Part shown: positions 24,378 through 32,348 of the stretch, one piece after another | How positions within the stretch are numbered: position 1 is the first letter of the stretch | Layout: each line of letters opens with the position of its first letter | Source of the DNA: Luethyella okanaganae | Lineage (GTDB): Bacteria > Actinomycetota > Actinomycetes > Actinomycetales > Microbacteriaceae | Length of the DNA stretch: 64,000 nt | Direction of reading: 5' to 3' | NCBI RefSeq assembly: GCF_042660285.1 | Contig: NZ_JBHSTP010000002.1 | Span: 310,001-374,000 of the forward strand | The notes under the pieces: model-generated | The model's input: only the letters and a program-made list of their open reading frames with translations | Told to the model about the DNA's origin: nothing | Database searches by the model: none | Program-made: the position numbers and the translations under genes

Positions 24378-25774
24378 TAGCTGCCTCCTCCGCTGCGGGG
24401 CGCACCCCGCCGTGCCAACTCGGCCGCCGCCTCCTGGTAGGAAAGGGATCCCGAGGAATTCATGTCGTAACTGATGACGCTCTGCCCGTAGCTCGGCGCC
24501 TCCGAGACGCGCACGGAACGGGGGATGATCGTCTCGAGAACCTGATCCGGAAAGTGGTCCCGCACGTCCTGAGCCACCTGATTGGCGAGATTCGTGCGCG
24601 AGTCATGCATGGTCAGCAGGATCGTCGACACTCGAAGCTCCGGGTTGAGGTGCCTCTCGATCAGCTCGATGTTCTTGAGCAGCTGGCTGAGTCCCTCTAG
24701 TGCGTAGTACTCGCATTGGATAGGGATGAGCACTTCGCCCGCCGCGACGAAAGCATTGATCGTGAGCAGGCCGAGCGACGGCGGGCAGTCGATGAAGACG
24801 TAGTCGTAGGGCTCCGCCATCTCCTTCACATGAAGATCGAGCGCGCGACGGAGCCGTTGCTCACGGGCAACCAGGGACACGAGTTCGATCTCGGCTCCGG
24901 CGAGATGGATCGTCGCCGGCACGCAGTAGAGCGCGCCTTCCTCCGGACTCTCCTGCACGACATCGGCGAGAGGCAGATCGTCGATGATCACGTCGTAGAC
25001 GCTCCTCGTGTCGGAACGATGCTCGACACCCAATGCAGTGGATGCGTTCCCCTGCGGATCGAGATCGATCACGAGCACCTTGGCGCCGGAACGCGCAAGG
25101 GCAGCTGCGAGGTTGACGGTGGTGGTGGTCTTGCCGACGCCGCCTTTCTGATTCGAGATCGTGAGGATGCGGGTGCGCTCTGGGAGCGGCAGTCGCGACT
25201 CCGCGACCGCCTGGCGTCGCCGGGTGAGACTCGCGATCTCCTCGGCAAGGGGGGTGGTCTCGGATGCCAGGAGCTCACTGGACCGCTCTTGACGGGCGCC
25301 TCCGGATTGATGGGCGTTCTCAGCAGCCTGCCCCACGGTCGACTGTACGTCGGCAGAGAGCGCTGCGTGCGTAGCCGCGTCCCAGTCGATCACAGAGTCG
25401 GAGTGTGGGAGGCCGGATTGTTTCACGTGAAACGCTTCCACGACAGCGGGCTCTCCCGCTCCACTGGAAGCGACCCCGACGACATCGCTCCGGCGAGCCA
25501 CGAATCCCGACGAGCCGATCGCCTCCGTCTCACCGATGACCTCCGAGACGTGGCCATCGACTTTCGGATCGGATTGTTTCACGTGAAACCTTTCCTCTGT
25601 CGTGGCGAACTCTGCGCCTCCTGCTTCGGAGTGGTGATCCTGCGACTCACGGTTCTCGCTCGCTTCAGAGGGAGCCTCGGTTCCTCCCGTTTCACCGATC
25701 GGACCGTCATGGCCGTCGCGCACAGGGGTGCGCTGCTTTCGTTGAAACCACCCGCGCCCGGCGCCATTCGACAT
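24377..25774 (-). CDS. parA: Chromosome-partitioning ATPase ParA with long N-terminal extension
   Basis: Walker-type ATPase that moves ParB-parS complexes. The deviant Walker A is NQKGGVGKTTTTVNLAAALA, the switch is VLVIDLDPQGNASTALG, and FIDCPPSLGLLTINA follows. The catalytic domain occupies the last ~265 residues. The first ~190 are low-complexity, rich in E, G and S, and contain FHVKQ twice because two parS sites are read in-frame there (25419-25434, 25575-25590). The ATG at 25774 has GGAAG 9 bases upstream, so the long form is credible; a shorter ParA starting nearer residue 170 is the alternative. The very long form is unusual (typical 250-330 residues). Confidence 0.93.
   Translation of the reverse strand: MSNGAGRGWFQRKQRTPVRDGHDGPIGETGGTEAPSEASENRESQDHHSEAGGAEFATTEERFHVKQSDPKVDGHVSEVIGETEAIGSSGFVARRSDVVGVASSGAGEPAVVEAFHVKQSGLPHSDSVIDWDAATHAALSADVQSTVGQAAENAHQSGGARQERSSELLASETTPLAEEIASLTRRRQAVAESRLPLPERTRILTISNQKGGVGKTTTTVNLAAALARSGAKVLVIDLDPQGNASTALGVEHRSDTRSVYDVIIDDLPLADVVQESPEEGALYCVPATIHLAGAEIELVSLVAREQRLRRALDLHVKEMAEPYDYVFIDCPPSLGLLTINAFVAAGEVLIPIQCEYYALEGLSQLLKNIELIERHLNPELRVSTILLTMHDSRTNLANQVAQDVRDHFPDQVLETIIPRSVRVSEAPSYGQSVISYDMNSSGSLSYQEAAAELARRGAPRSGGGS
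25419..25434. promoter_or_regulatory. parS site 1 (inside the parA reading frame)
   Basis: TGTTTCACGTGAAACG, one base from the universal parS palindrome TGTTTCACGTGAAACA. Read on the minus strand it encodes FHVK of the ParA extension. Confidence 0.93.
25575..25590. promoter_or_regulatory. parS site 2 (inside the parA reading frame)
   Basis: TGTTTCACGTGAAACC, one base from consensus, 156 bases from site 1 (exactly 52 codons, so in the same frame). It again encodes FHVKQ on the minus strand. Confidence 0.93.
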
Positions 25775-25877
25775 CTACAGCAACTTCCGTTCAGTTCACA
25801 CTCGGGAGACTCGATCAGAGAAGCATCCGTTGCACGGCACCGAGCGGATAGTGCCACGATGCGATGTCGACGGATGA

Positions 25878-26507
25878 CTAATCCACTGTAGCCCGGATGA
25901 CCCGGGTGACCTCCTGCAAGAGGCCCTCACCGAGCACAATGACCTCCACATCGCGGAGCCGATGCTTGCGGATAGCCTTCTCGGCCGCAGAGATCTCGTT
26001 CGCCGCGCCCGCACCCTTCATGAGCACGAGCTCACCTCCCGGGCGAAGCAGGGGAGCGGTAAGAGGGATCAGAGTGCGGAAAGCACTGACGGCGCGGGCG
26101 GTCACCTGGTCGAGCCTTCCGTTGAGACTGGTATCCTCCGCGCGGGCACGCAGAACCTCGACGTTATCGAGACCCAGGACAGCCACCTGGTCGTCGAGCC
26201 ACGCGACCCGACGCTCCATGGGCTCGATCAAAACGAAGGAGACGTCCGAGCGGGCGATTGCAAGCACGAGTCCGGGGAGTCCTGCTCCGCTGCCGACATC
26301 GCCGACTCGGCCCGGACGCAGCAGCGGCGCGACGACTCCGCAGTTCAGGATGTGACGGGTCCACAACCGGGGGAGTTCCAGAGGTCCGATCAGGCCGAGC
26401 CTCTCGCCCTGTTCCGCGAGATTCGCGGTGAACGCCCGCACCTTCTCGATGTGCTCGCCGAAGACGAACTCGGCAGCAGCCGGTTCTGTCTCGAGCACGT
26501 CGGTCAA
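25878..26507 (-). CDS. rsmG: 16S rRNA (guanine-N7) methyltransferase RsmG
   Basis: SAM-dependent methyltransferase (formerly GidB) that modifies 16S rRNA in the 530 loop. The SAM loop is VGDVGSGAGLPGLVLAIA, preceded by the helix LWTRHILNC and followed by VLIEPMERRVAWLD. 209 residues. The start is a TTG (26507) that lies inside the gap overlapping a parS site; a GTG three codons in is the alternative. The ribosome-binding signal is weak, so translation may depend on the upstream khpB gene 14 bases away. Confidence 0.95.
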   Translation of the reverse strand: MTDVLETEPAAAEFVFGEHIEKVRAFTANLAEQGERLGLIGPLELPRLWTRHILNCGVVAPLLRPGRVGDVGSGAGLPGLVLAIARSDVSFVLIEPMERRVAWLDDQVAVLGLDNVEVLRARAEDTSLNGRLDQVTARAVSAFRTLIPLTAPLLRPGGELVLMKGAGAANEISAAEKAIRKHRLRDVEVIVLGEGLLQEVTRVIRATVD

Positions 26508-26523
26508 TGTTTCACGTGAAACT
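26508..26523. promoter_or_regulatory. parS site 3 (khpB-rsmG junction)
   Basis: TGTTTCACGTGAAACT, one base from consensus. It overlaps the khpB stop codon and ends next to the rsmG start, so it fills the whole spacer. Confidence 0.93.
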
Positions 26524-27073
26524 ATGCGGGCGTGATGACGGTGTGGCGGTCGCGACCTTCGCCGCGCGATTCCGACACGAACCCTTGTGCGGCGACAATG
26601 TCGTGCACGAGCTTGCGCTCGTAGGAGGACATCGGAGGAAGTGCCGCCTCGGCGGCACCCGCCTGCAGACGCTCGGCGGCGTGCGCGACGAGGGCAGCGA
26701 GCTCGCTTTCGCGGGCTTCGCGCGAACCGCCGATGTCCAGGATCAGCCGGGAGAACTCACCGGTCCTGTTCTGCACGGCGAGGCGAGTGAGCTCCTGCAA
26801 CGCGTTCACCGTGTCTGGCTTCGACAGCACGGAGATATTGGCGCCATCGCCCGCGTTCACCGAGAGGTAAGCCCGTCCATTGCGCGCATCGATGTCGATG
26901 TCGCCGTCGAGATCGCAGATGTCGAGAAACTCCTCGATGTAGTCTGCGGCGACATCGCCCTCCTTCTCGAGCTGTTCGACGGTAGGAGAGCCGGTCTCTG
27001 GCACAGAATCCTCCTGAACCACGGTTCCTTGATCGAGATTCTCCTGCACGAGGTCTTCGTGAACGTCAGTCAT
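26522..27073 (-). CDS. khpB: KhpB/Jag-type KH-R3H RNA-binding protein
   Basis: 183 residues. An acidic N-terminus (LVQENLDQGTVVQEDS) is followed by a KH domain (about 45-110: DVAADYIEEFLDICDLDG, RNGRAYLSVNAGDGANISVL, with a partly diverged GxxG loop) and a C-terminal R3H domain (about 118-180) with MSSYERKLVHDIVAAQ. It binds RNA and links to cell elongation and division in other Gram-positives. It lies between yidC (8 bases) and rsmG in the standard rnpA operon. Confidence 0.93.
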   Translation of the reverse strand: MTDVHEDLVQENLDQGTVVQEDSVPETGSPTVEQLEKEGDVAADYIEEFLDICDLDGDIDIDARNGRAYLSVNAGDGANISVLSKPDTVNALQELTRLAVQNRTGEFSRLILDIGGSREARESELAALVAHAAERLQAGAAEAALPPMSSYERKLVHDIVAAQGFVSESRGEGRDRHTVITPA

Positions 27074-27081
27074 TGCCTGCC

Positions 27082-28053
27082 CTACTTCTTGTCACCGGAC
27101 TGCTTTTTGGCCCGGTTCTTGCTGATCGGCTGCTGCCGCTGGGTCTTCTTCGGCTCCTCGACCGTGATGATGTCGCCATCGGTCGCGATGAGCTTGCCCT
27201 TGCGCGCGAGGCGGGCCTCGCGCGCCTTCGCGGCCTCGCTGCCCGGCGTCGGCATGTTGCGGATGACGAGGAACTGCTGCCCCATGGTCCAGATGTTGGA
27301 GGTGAGCCAGTAGAACATGACGCCGAGAGGGAAGGCCACTCCCGAGAAGGCGAAGACGAGGGGGAGCAGGTAGAGCAGAATGCGCTGCTGGCGGAACATC
27401 GGGCTCGCCTTGGTCTCCGGAGACATGTTCTTGGAGACAATCTGCAGCTGGGTGATGAACTGCGAAGCGGTCATGAGCACGACCATGACAGCCGCGATGA
27501 CCATGACAGCGACGCTGTAGGGGTCGCCCGCCGTCATCTTGCCCCACTCGCCCGCGAAGGAGCTATGCAGGGGAGCGATGCCGAAGAGCGACGCGCCCCC
27601 GAACTGCTCTGCGAGGGTCGCGTTCAGCGGGCCGACACCGGCCTTGCTCTTCTGGGCGTCGTTGAGCACCGAGAACAGCGCGAAGAAGATCGGCATCTGC
27701 AGCAGCAGGGGCAGACACGAGCTCAGCGGATTCGTGCCTGTCTTCTTGTAGAGCTCCATCGTCTCGCGCGACATCGCCTCACGGGAGAACTGGTCCTTCT
27801 TGCCCTTGTACTTCTCTTGGATCTTCTTGAGTTGCGGAGCGACCTCCAACATGCGCCGCTGGTTCTTGATCTGACGCACGAAAACCGGGATGAGCGCGGC
27901 CCGCACGACAAGCACGAGTCCGACGATCGACAGCACCCAGGTGATCCCCGCCGCAGGGTCTAGCCCGAGCTGGGAGAACAACCAGTGCCAGCCGACGAGA
28001 AGGAGTTCGACGACCCACTTCAGCGGCCAGAGAATCGTAGAGATCAAGTCCAT
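27082..28053 (-). CDS. yidC: Membrane protein insertase YidC/Oxa1
   Basis: Inserts proteins into the cytoplasmic membrane. 323 residues, Gram-positive type without the large periplasmic domain. Five membrane helices: after the N-terminal WPLKWVVELLLVGWHWLF come GITWVLSIVGLVLVVRAALIP, then NPLSSCLPLLLQMPIFFALF, the segment around AVMVIAAVMVVLM, and YLLPLVFAFSGVAFPLGVMFYW. The C-terminal tail is lysine-rich (NRAKKQSGDKK), as in ribosome-docking forms. ATG at 28053 is 8 bases behind the yidD stop; the ribosome-binding site is weak. Confidence 0.96.
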   Translation of the reverse strand: MDLISTILWPLKWVVELLLVGWHWLFSQLGLDPAAGITWVLSIVGLVLVVRAALIPVFVRQIKNQRRMLEVAPQLKKIQEKYKGKKDQFSREAMSRETMELYKKTGTNPLSSCLPLLLQMPIFFALFSVLNDAQKSKAGVGPLNATLAEQFGGASLFGIAPLHSSFAGEWGKMTAGDPYSVAVMVIAAVMVVLMTASQFITQLQIVSKNMSPETKASPMFRQQRILLYLLPLVFAFSGVAFPLGVMFYWLTSNIWTMGQQFLVIRNMPTPGSEAAKAREARLARKGKLIATDGDIITVEEPKKTQRQQPISKNRAKKQSGDKK

Positions 28054-28061
28054 CGTCGGGG

Positions 28062-28373
28062 TCAGCCCTTTCCTTGGCCAGCTGCTACAACAAAACCGAA
28101 CGGCGTCACGCCGTACTTGCGAACCTGTTTGAGGGGAACATCGTCGATGCCTCCTTCGGCCCATGGATGACACCGCGAGAGCCTACGGGCCGCGAGAGCC
28201 GAACCGATGACGACCCCGTGCTCCTGCACCGCCTTCAAGGCGTACGCAGAGCACGACGGGTAATACCGGCAGACATCCCCATAGAGAGGAGAGATAACGG
28301 CACGATAGCCGCGCAAGGTGAGAACGGCCGCATTGCGCGGCAACAGGAGCGCCGTCGTCACCGTCTTATTCAC
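28062..28373 (-). CDS. yidD: Membrane protein insertion efficiency factor YidD
   Basis: About 103 residues. The family signature is complete: LTLRGYRAVISPLYGDVCRYYPSCSAYALKAVQEHG, then SALAARRLSRCHPWAEGGIDDVP. The cysteines in CRYYPSCS and RCHP are conserved. It is thought to assist YidC at the membrane. GTG at 28373 overlaps the rnpA stop by 8 bases; a GTG at 28382 would add three residues. It sits between rnpA and yidC as usual. Confidence 0.94.
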   Translation of the reverse strand: MNKTVTTALLLPRNAAVLTLRGYRAVISPLYGDVCRYYPSCSAYALKAVQEHGVVIGSALAARRLSRCHPWAEGGIDDVPLKQVRKYGVTPFGFVVAAGQGKG

Positions 28374-28710
28374 TCCGTGCACTGCCTTTGCTCACTGCCT
28401 GGATCACTTCAGCTCGCAGGGTATCCCACGAAGCCTCGAATGATCCCGGAAGCGCACGGATCACGACATCCGTTCCGGCGTTCGTCGACCCCACCAGAAG
28501 GTGACTCGCTGCCTTGAGTTGTCGGCGCACCCGATTGCGTCGCGTCGCGCCCCCGACGGACTTGGCGACGATGAAGCCGAAGCGAGCATCGGAACCTCCC
28601 GAGTTCGCACGCACGTATGTCACGGTATTGGCAGCGACGAATCGACGTCCTCTGCGCACAACGATCTTGTAGTCGCCGGCGCTCGTGATGCGGTTCGCTT
28701 TGGCGAGCAC
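28366..28710 (-). CDS. rnpA: Ribonuclease P protein component
   Basis: Basic 114-residue protein subunit of RNase P, which trims the 5' ends of tRNA precursors. The family markers are ANRITSAGDYKIVVRRGRRF, ARFGFIVAKSVGGATRRNRVRRQLK (the RNR motif) and DVVIRALPG. GTG at 28710 lies 8 bases beyond the rpmH stop (28719); the frame stays open upstream but only through rpmH. Co-transcribed with rpmH and yidD. Confidence 0.96.
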   Translation of the reverse strand: MLAKANRITSAGDYKIVVRRGRRFVAANTVTYVRANSGGSDARFGFIVAKSVGGATRRNRVRRQLKAASHLLVGSTNAGTDVVIRALPGSFEASWDTLRAEVIQAVSKGSARSE

Positions 28711-28718
28711 CGGAGTGC

Positions 28719-28856
28719 TCAGGCGGAGAGTTCGGAGCGACCCTTGCGGCGACGGGCGGCGAGGATGGCGCGCCCGGCGCGGGTGCGCATACGCAGACGG
28801 AAGCCATGCACCTTGGCACGACGACGGTTGTTCGGCTGGAACGTTCTCTTGCTCAT
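28719..28856 (-). CDS. rpmH: 50S ribosomal protein L34
   Basis: 45-residue basic protein, MSKRTFQPNNRRRAKVHGF onward, ending RRKGRSELSA. It is the standard first gene of the rpmH-rnpA-yidD-yidC-khpB-rsmG operon. A GGAGATC stretch about 8 bases before the ATG can serve as ribosome-binding site. It is divergent from dnaA across a ~400-base spacer. Confidence 0.98.
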   Translation of the reverse strand: MSKRTFQPNNRRRAKVHGFRLRMRTRAGRAILAARRRKGRSELSA

Positions 28857-28945
28857 AGTCTGATCTCCACGTTTTGGATCTCCGCAGGCCAGATCGAACG
28901 GCCGGGAAAGAATGGGGCAGTCCTAGGACTGAAGTCAACTGATTA

Positions 28946-28974
28946 AAGCTACGGCCTCGTCCGGTTCTGGTCAA
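28946..28974 (-). promoter_or_regulatory. Putative rpmH promoter
   Basis: On the minus strand TTGACC (28974-28969), a 17-base spacer, then TAGCTT (28951-28946), placed ~90 bases before the rpmH start. A second TTGACT lies just downstream in the same spacer. Confidence 0.5.
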
Positions 28975-29254
28975 ACCGAAATACCGTCGAAAGAGCTATT
29001 CTTCACAATTTCTAATGTTCCTCTGGCACCGACACGCGGGGGAAACTAGGGTGAATTTGGTCTAAACCATCGGATTGGCTACCGTGAGTGACCGAGTTAT
29101 CCCCAGCTTCGAGTATGTGAAACCTGAAGACCTGCCTGTCTTACACACAGGCAGTGGATAACTTTGTGAGTACTTTGTCTGTCCGGGCTGCTCAACGGCG
29201 AGCGACCACCACATCCGTGGTCCGGCCGGCGCATCATGACGATTGTGGGGAACT
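28975..29254. promoter_or_regulatory. dnaA upstream region with DnaA-box-like sites
   Basis: Contains TTATCCCCA at 29098-29106 and AGTGGATAA at 29154-29162, each one base from a DnaA box (the second on the opposite strand). They suit DnaA autoregulation. No gene is visible in this spacer. Confidence 0.55.
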
Positions 29255-30673
29255 ATGGCGGATGGGGAACAGCCTATCGAGCACACCTGGCGTAATGTGC
29301 TCACCAAACTCGACAACGACGAGAGCATCACGCCGATGCTCTACGGCTTCCTCAACCTGGTCGAGCCCAAGGGCATCGCAGCTGGCACCTTCTACCTCGA
29401 GGTTCCGAACGACTTCACCGCGAGCATGCTCAACCAGCGGATGCGCGTCTCGCTGCTCTCGGCGATGGGCAGTCTCGGCACGCCCGCGATCACGAACTTC
29501 TACGTCGTCGTCAATCCTGAGCTCGAGCAGCAGGAAACACCCCGGTACGCGGCCATCGACGATCAACACGACGTCGTCGAGACACCCGCCGCCCCACAGT
29601 CCGTCTTCGAGCACAGCTCCCCAGAGCGACCGAACGACACCCGCCTCAACCCGAAGTACAGCTTCGACAACTTCGTCATCGGGCAGTCCAACCGATTCGC
29701 GCACGCCGCGGCGGTCGCGGTGGCCGAGGCGCCGGCCAAGGCCTACAACCCCCTGTTCGTCTACGGCGAGTCGGGACTAGGGAAGACTCACCTGCTGCAT
29801 GCCATCGGTCACTACGCGATGAGCCTCTACCCTGGCATCCGGGTGCGCTACGTGAGTTCCGAGGAGTTCACGAACGACTTCATCAACTCGATCGCGAACA
29901 ACCGCGGTTCGGTGTTCCAATCGCGCTATCGCAACATCGACATCCTGTTGATCGACGACATCCAGTTCTTGCAGGGCAAGGCCGAGACACAGGAGGCGTT
30001 CTTTCACACCTTCAACACCCTGCACGACCACAACAAGCAGGTGGTCATCACGAGCGACCTGCCGCCGAAGCACCTGACCGGTTTCGAGGACCGCATGCGC
30101 TCCCGCTTCGAGTGGGGTCTCATCACCGATGTCCAAGCGCCGGATCTCGAAACCCGAATCGCAATCCTGCGCAAGAAGGCGCAGAGCGAGAAGCTTCAGG
30201 TTCCCGACGACATCCTCGAGTTCATGGCGTCGAAGGTGTCGTCCAACATCCGTGAGCTCGAAGGCACGCTCATCCGCGTCACCGCCTTCGCGAGCCTCAA
30301 CCGCACGCCGGTCGACATGAGTCTCGTCCAGACCGTGCTGAAGGATCTCATCACTCTCGACGAGGACAATGTCATCGCGCCCGTCGACATCATCACGAAC
30401 ACGGCCGAGTACTTCAAGCTCACCGTCGACGACCTCTACGGCTCGTCCCGCTCGCAAGCCGTCGCCACGGCCCGGCAGATCGCGATGTACCTCTGCCGCG
30501 AGCTGACCAATCTCTCGCTGCCCAAGATCGGCCAGCTGTTCGGCAATCGGGACCACACGACGGTGATGTACGCGAACAAGAAGATCAGCGAGCTCATGAA
30601 GGAACGTCGCTCGATCTACAACCAGGTCACCGAGCTGACCAACCGCATCAAGCAGAACCACCGCTACAAGTAG
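29255..30673 (+). CDS. dnaA: Chromosomal replication initiator protein DnaA
   Basis: AAA+ initiator that opens oriC. Domain I (HTWRNVLTKLDNDESITPM, 1-90), a short variable domain II, domain III with NPLFVYGESGLGKTHLLHAIG (Walker A) and DILLIDDIQFLQGK (Walker B), and domain IV with the DnaA-box-reading helix GQLFGNRDHTTVMYANKKI. 472 residues. The ATG at 29255 has GGGGAA close upstream; a TTG four codons earlier is possible. Divergent from rpmH, followed by oriC and dnaN. Confidence 0.98.
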   Translation: MADGEQPIEHTWRNVLTKLDNDESITPMLYGFLNLVEPKGIAAGTFYLEVPNDFTASMLNQRMRVSLLSAMGSLGTPAITNFYVVVNPELEQQETPRYAAIDDQHDVVETPAAPQSVFEHSSPERPNDTRLNPKYSFDNFVIGQSNRFAHAAAVAVAEAPAKAYNPLFVYGESGLGKTHLLHAIGHYAMSLYPGIRVRYVSSEEFTNDFINSIANNRGSVFQSRYRNIDILLIDDIQFLQGKAETQEAFFHTFNTLHDHNKQVVITSDLPPKHLTGFEDRMRSRFEWGLITDVQAPDLETRIAILRKKAQSEKLQVPDDILEFMASKVSSNIRELEGTLIRVTAFASLNRTPVDMSLVQTVLKDLITLDEDNVIAPVDIITNTAEYFKLTVDDLYGSSRSQAVATARQIAMYLCRELTNLSLPKIGQLFGNRDHTTVMYANKKISELMKERRSIYNQVTELTNRIKQNHRYK

Positions 30674-31168
30674 TCCAGTCCCTGTCGAAGAGTCCGTCGA
30701 GATGTCGGCGTCGCCCGTGCTCACTGGCCACGGGTGCGTCCCTTTCTTCTCAGCCCCTTCCCGGCATACGTTCCACGTGTCCTCAGTGAGATATTCCACT
30801 ACTCACACATTGTGGATAACCTGTGGAAAGTTAATGAGCAACCGGTGCGGCACTGTTGAGGATTTCGGGTCACCTGTGAATGTCAGCCTGTTTCATGCGG
30901 CTGTGGATGGGCCTACCGACTGCCAAAGCCCACATGGACCCAACAACTCACACGCGTGTAGTTTCCAGCATCTGACTCGGAGAATGAAAGTTATCCACAG
31001 TTTCCACATCGGTTAAGACCGTTAACCATTAATGTTTCTCTTCTTTCCGCGCGACAACCCTGAGAGAGGTCCGGGCTCATCTCATCGCTCGGAACACAGC
31101 AAAACGCAACGCAAAATCAGGGGCTAGCATGGATGCCACCCTCTACGTCTACCGACAGGAGCGACTTC
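30674..31168. other. Probable chromosomal origin (oriC) between dnaA and dnaN
   Basis: A ~495-base spacer with perfect DnaA boxes in both orientations: TGTGGATAA at 30811-30819 and TTATCCACA at 30991-30999, plus weaker copies TGTGGAAAG (30822), TGTGGATGG (30902) and TTTCCACA (31001). An AT-rich part (GGTTAAGACCGTTAACCATTAATG, in pieces, around 31011-31036) could be the unwinding element. This is the standard actinobacterial oriC position. Confidence 0.85.
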
Positions 31169-32317
31169 GTGAAGTTTCAGGCCAACCGGGATGTCTTCAG
31201 CGAGGCGGTTTCGTTCGCCGTCAAGCTCCTCCCGCAGCGCACGACCCTGCCGATCCTGAGTGGTGTGCTGATCAAGGCGACCGAGACCGGCCTGGTGCTC
31301 TCATCGTTCGACTACGAGGTCTCGGCGCAGACCGAGATCGCAGCAGACGTCGAGGAGACCGGAACGGTCCTCGTCTCAGGACGGCTCCTGGCCGAGATCG
31401 CCAGTAGGCTTCCAAACGCTCCGGTGCGGTTCAGCACCGAGAACTCCCGCATCTCCGTCAGTTGCGGATCCGCCAGCTTCACACTGCTGTCGATGCCCGT
31501 CGAAGAGTACCCGAGCATCCCGCAGATCAACTCGGAGTCCGGGCTCGTACCCGCTGAGGAGTTCTCGGCCGCTGTCGCACAGGTCGCCGTCGCCGCGTCT
31601 CGCGACGATGTCACCCCCGTCATCACGGGCGTCCAGCTCGAGGTCACCGAGAACAGCCTCGGCCTCGTCGCGACCGACCGCTACCGTGTCGCCGTCCGCG
31701 AGATCGATTGGGACAACGGCAGCAACGTCTCGACGGATCCCATCACCGCCCTCGTGCCGGCGCGCACACTGCAGGAGGTCGGCAAGACCTTCGGACACAG
31801 TGGGACCATCTCTGTCGCGATCACGAACAAGGACGATCGCGAGCTCATCGCCTTCACGGCCGACAAGAAGACGGTGACCTCACTGCTCATCAAGGGCAAC
31901 TTTCCCCCTGTGCGTCGTTTGTTCCCCGAGACCGTCGACAACTACGCGGTCATGAACACCGCGGAGCTCATCGAGGCGACGCGCCGCGTGGCCCTCGTGC
32001 TGGAACGTGAGGCTGCCCTCCGTTACACCTTCTCGGTCGACGGATTGACCCTCGAGGCTATCGGTTCGGAGCAGGCGCAGGCGTCCGAGACCATCGACGC
32101 CGTGCTCACCGGAACAGAGACGGTCGTATCGCTCAAACCGCAGTTTCTGCTCGATGGTCTCGGTGCCGTGCACTCCGAGTTCGTGCGTATCTCCTTCACC
32201 AAGACCGAGAATCCGAACAAGCCGGGACCCGTGCTCGTCACGAGTCAGAGCTCGAAGGAGCAGCCGGGGGCAGACAGCTACAAGTACCTGCTTCAGCCCA
32301 ACCTGCTGCTGCGCTGA
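31169..32317 (+). CDS. dnaN: DNA polymerase III beta subunit (sliding clamp)
   Basis: 382-residue clamp of three repeated domains. The start KFQANRDVFSEAVSFAVKLLPQRTTLPILSG is typical, and the first and second domain junctions carry SGRLLAEIASRLP and FPPVRRLFPE. The GTG at 31169 is preceded by AGGAG (31157-31161). It dimerises around DNA and tethers the polymerase. Sequence upstream to 31133 is open but unsupported. Confidence 0.97.
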   Translation: MKFQANRDVFSEAVSFAVKLLPQRTTLPILSGVLIKATETGLVLSSFDYEVSAQTEIAADVEETGTVLVSGRLLAEIASRLPNAPVRFSTENSRISVSCGSASFTLLSMPVEEYPSIPQINSESGLVPAEEFSAAVAQVAVAASRDDVTPVITGVQLEVTENSLGLVATDRYRVAVREIDWDNGSNVSTDPITALVPARTLQEVGKTFGHSGTISVAITNKDDRELIAFTADKKTVTSLLIKGNFPPVRRLFPETVDNYAVMNTAELIEATRRVALVLEREAALRYTFSVDGLTLEAIGSEQAQASETIDAVLTGTETVVSLKPQFLLDGLGAVHSEFVRISFTKTENPNKPGPVLVTSQSSKEQPGADSYKYLLQPNLLLR

Positions 32318-32348
32318 GCACGCCCCGCCGGACACACGAAGGATTCTT

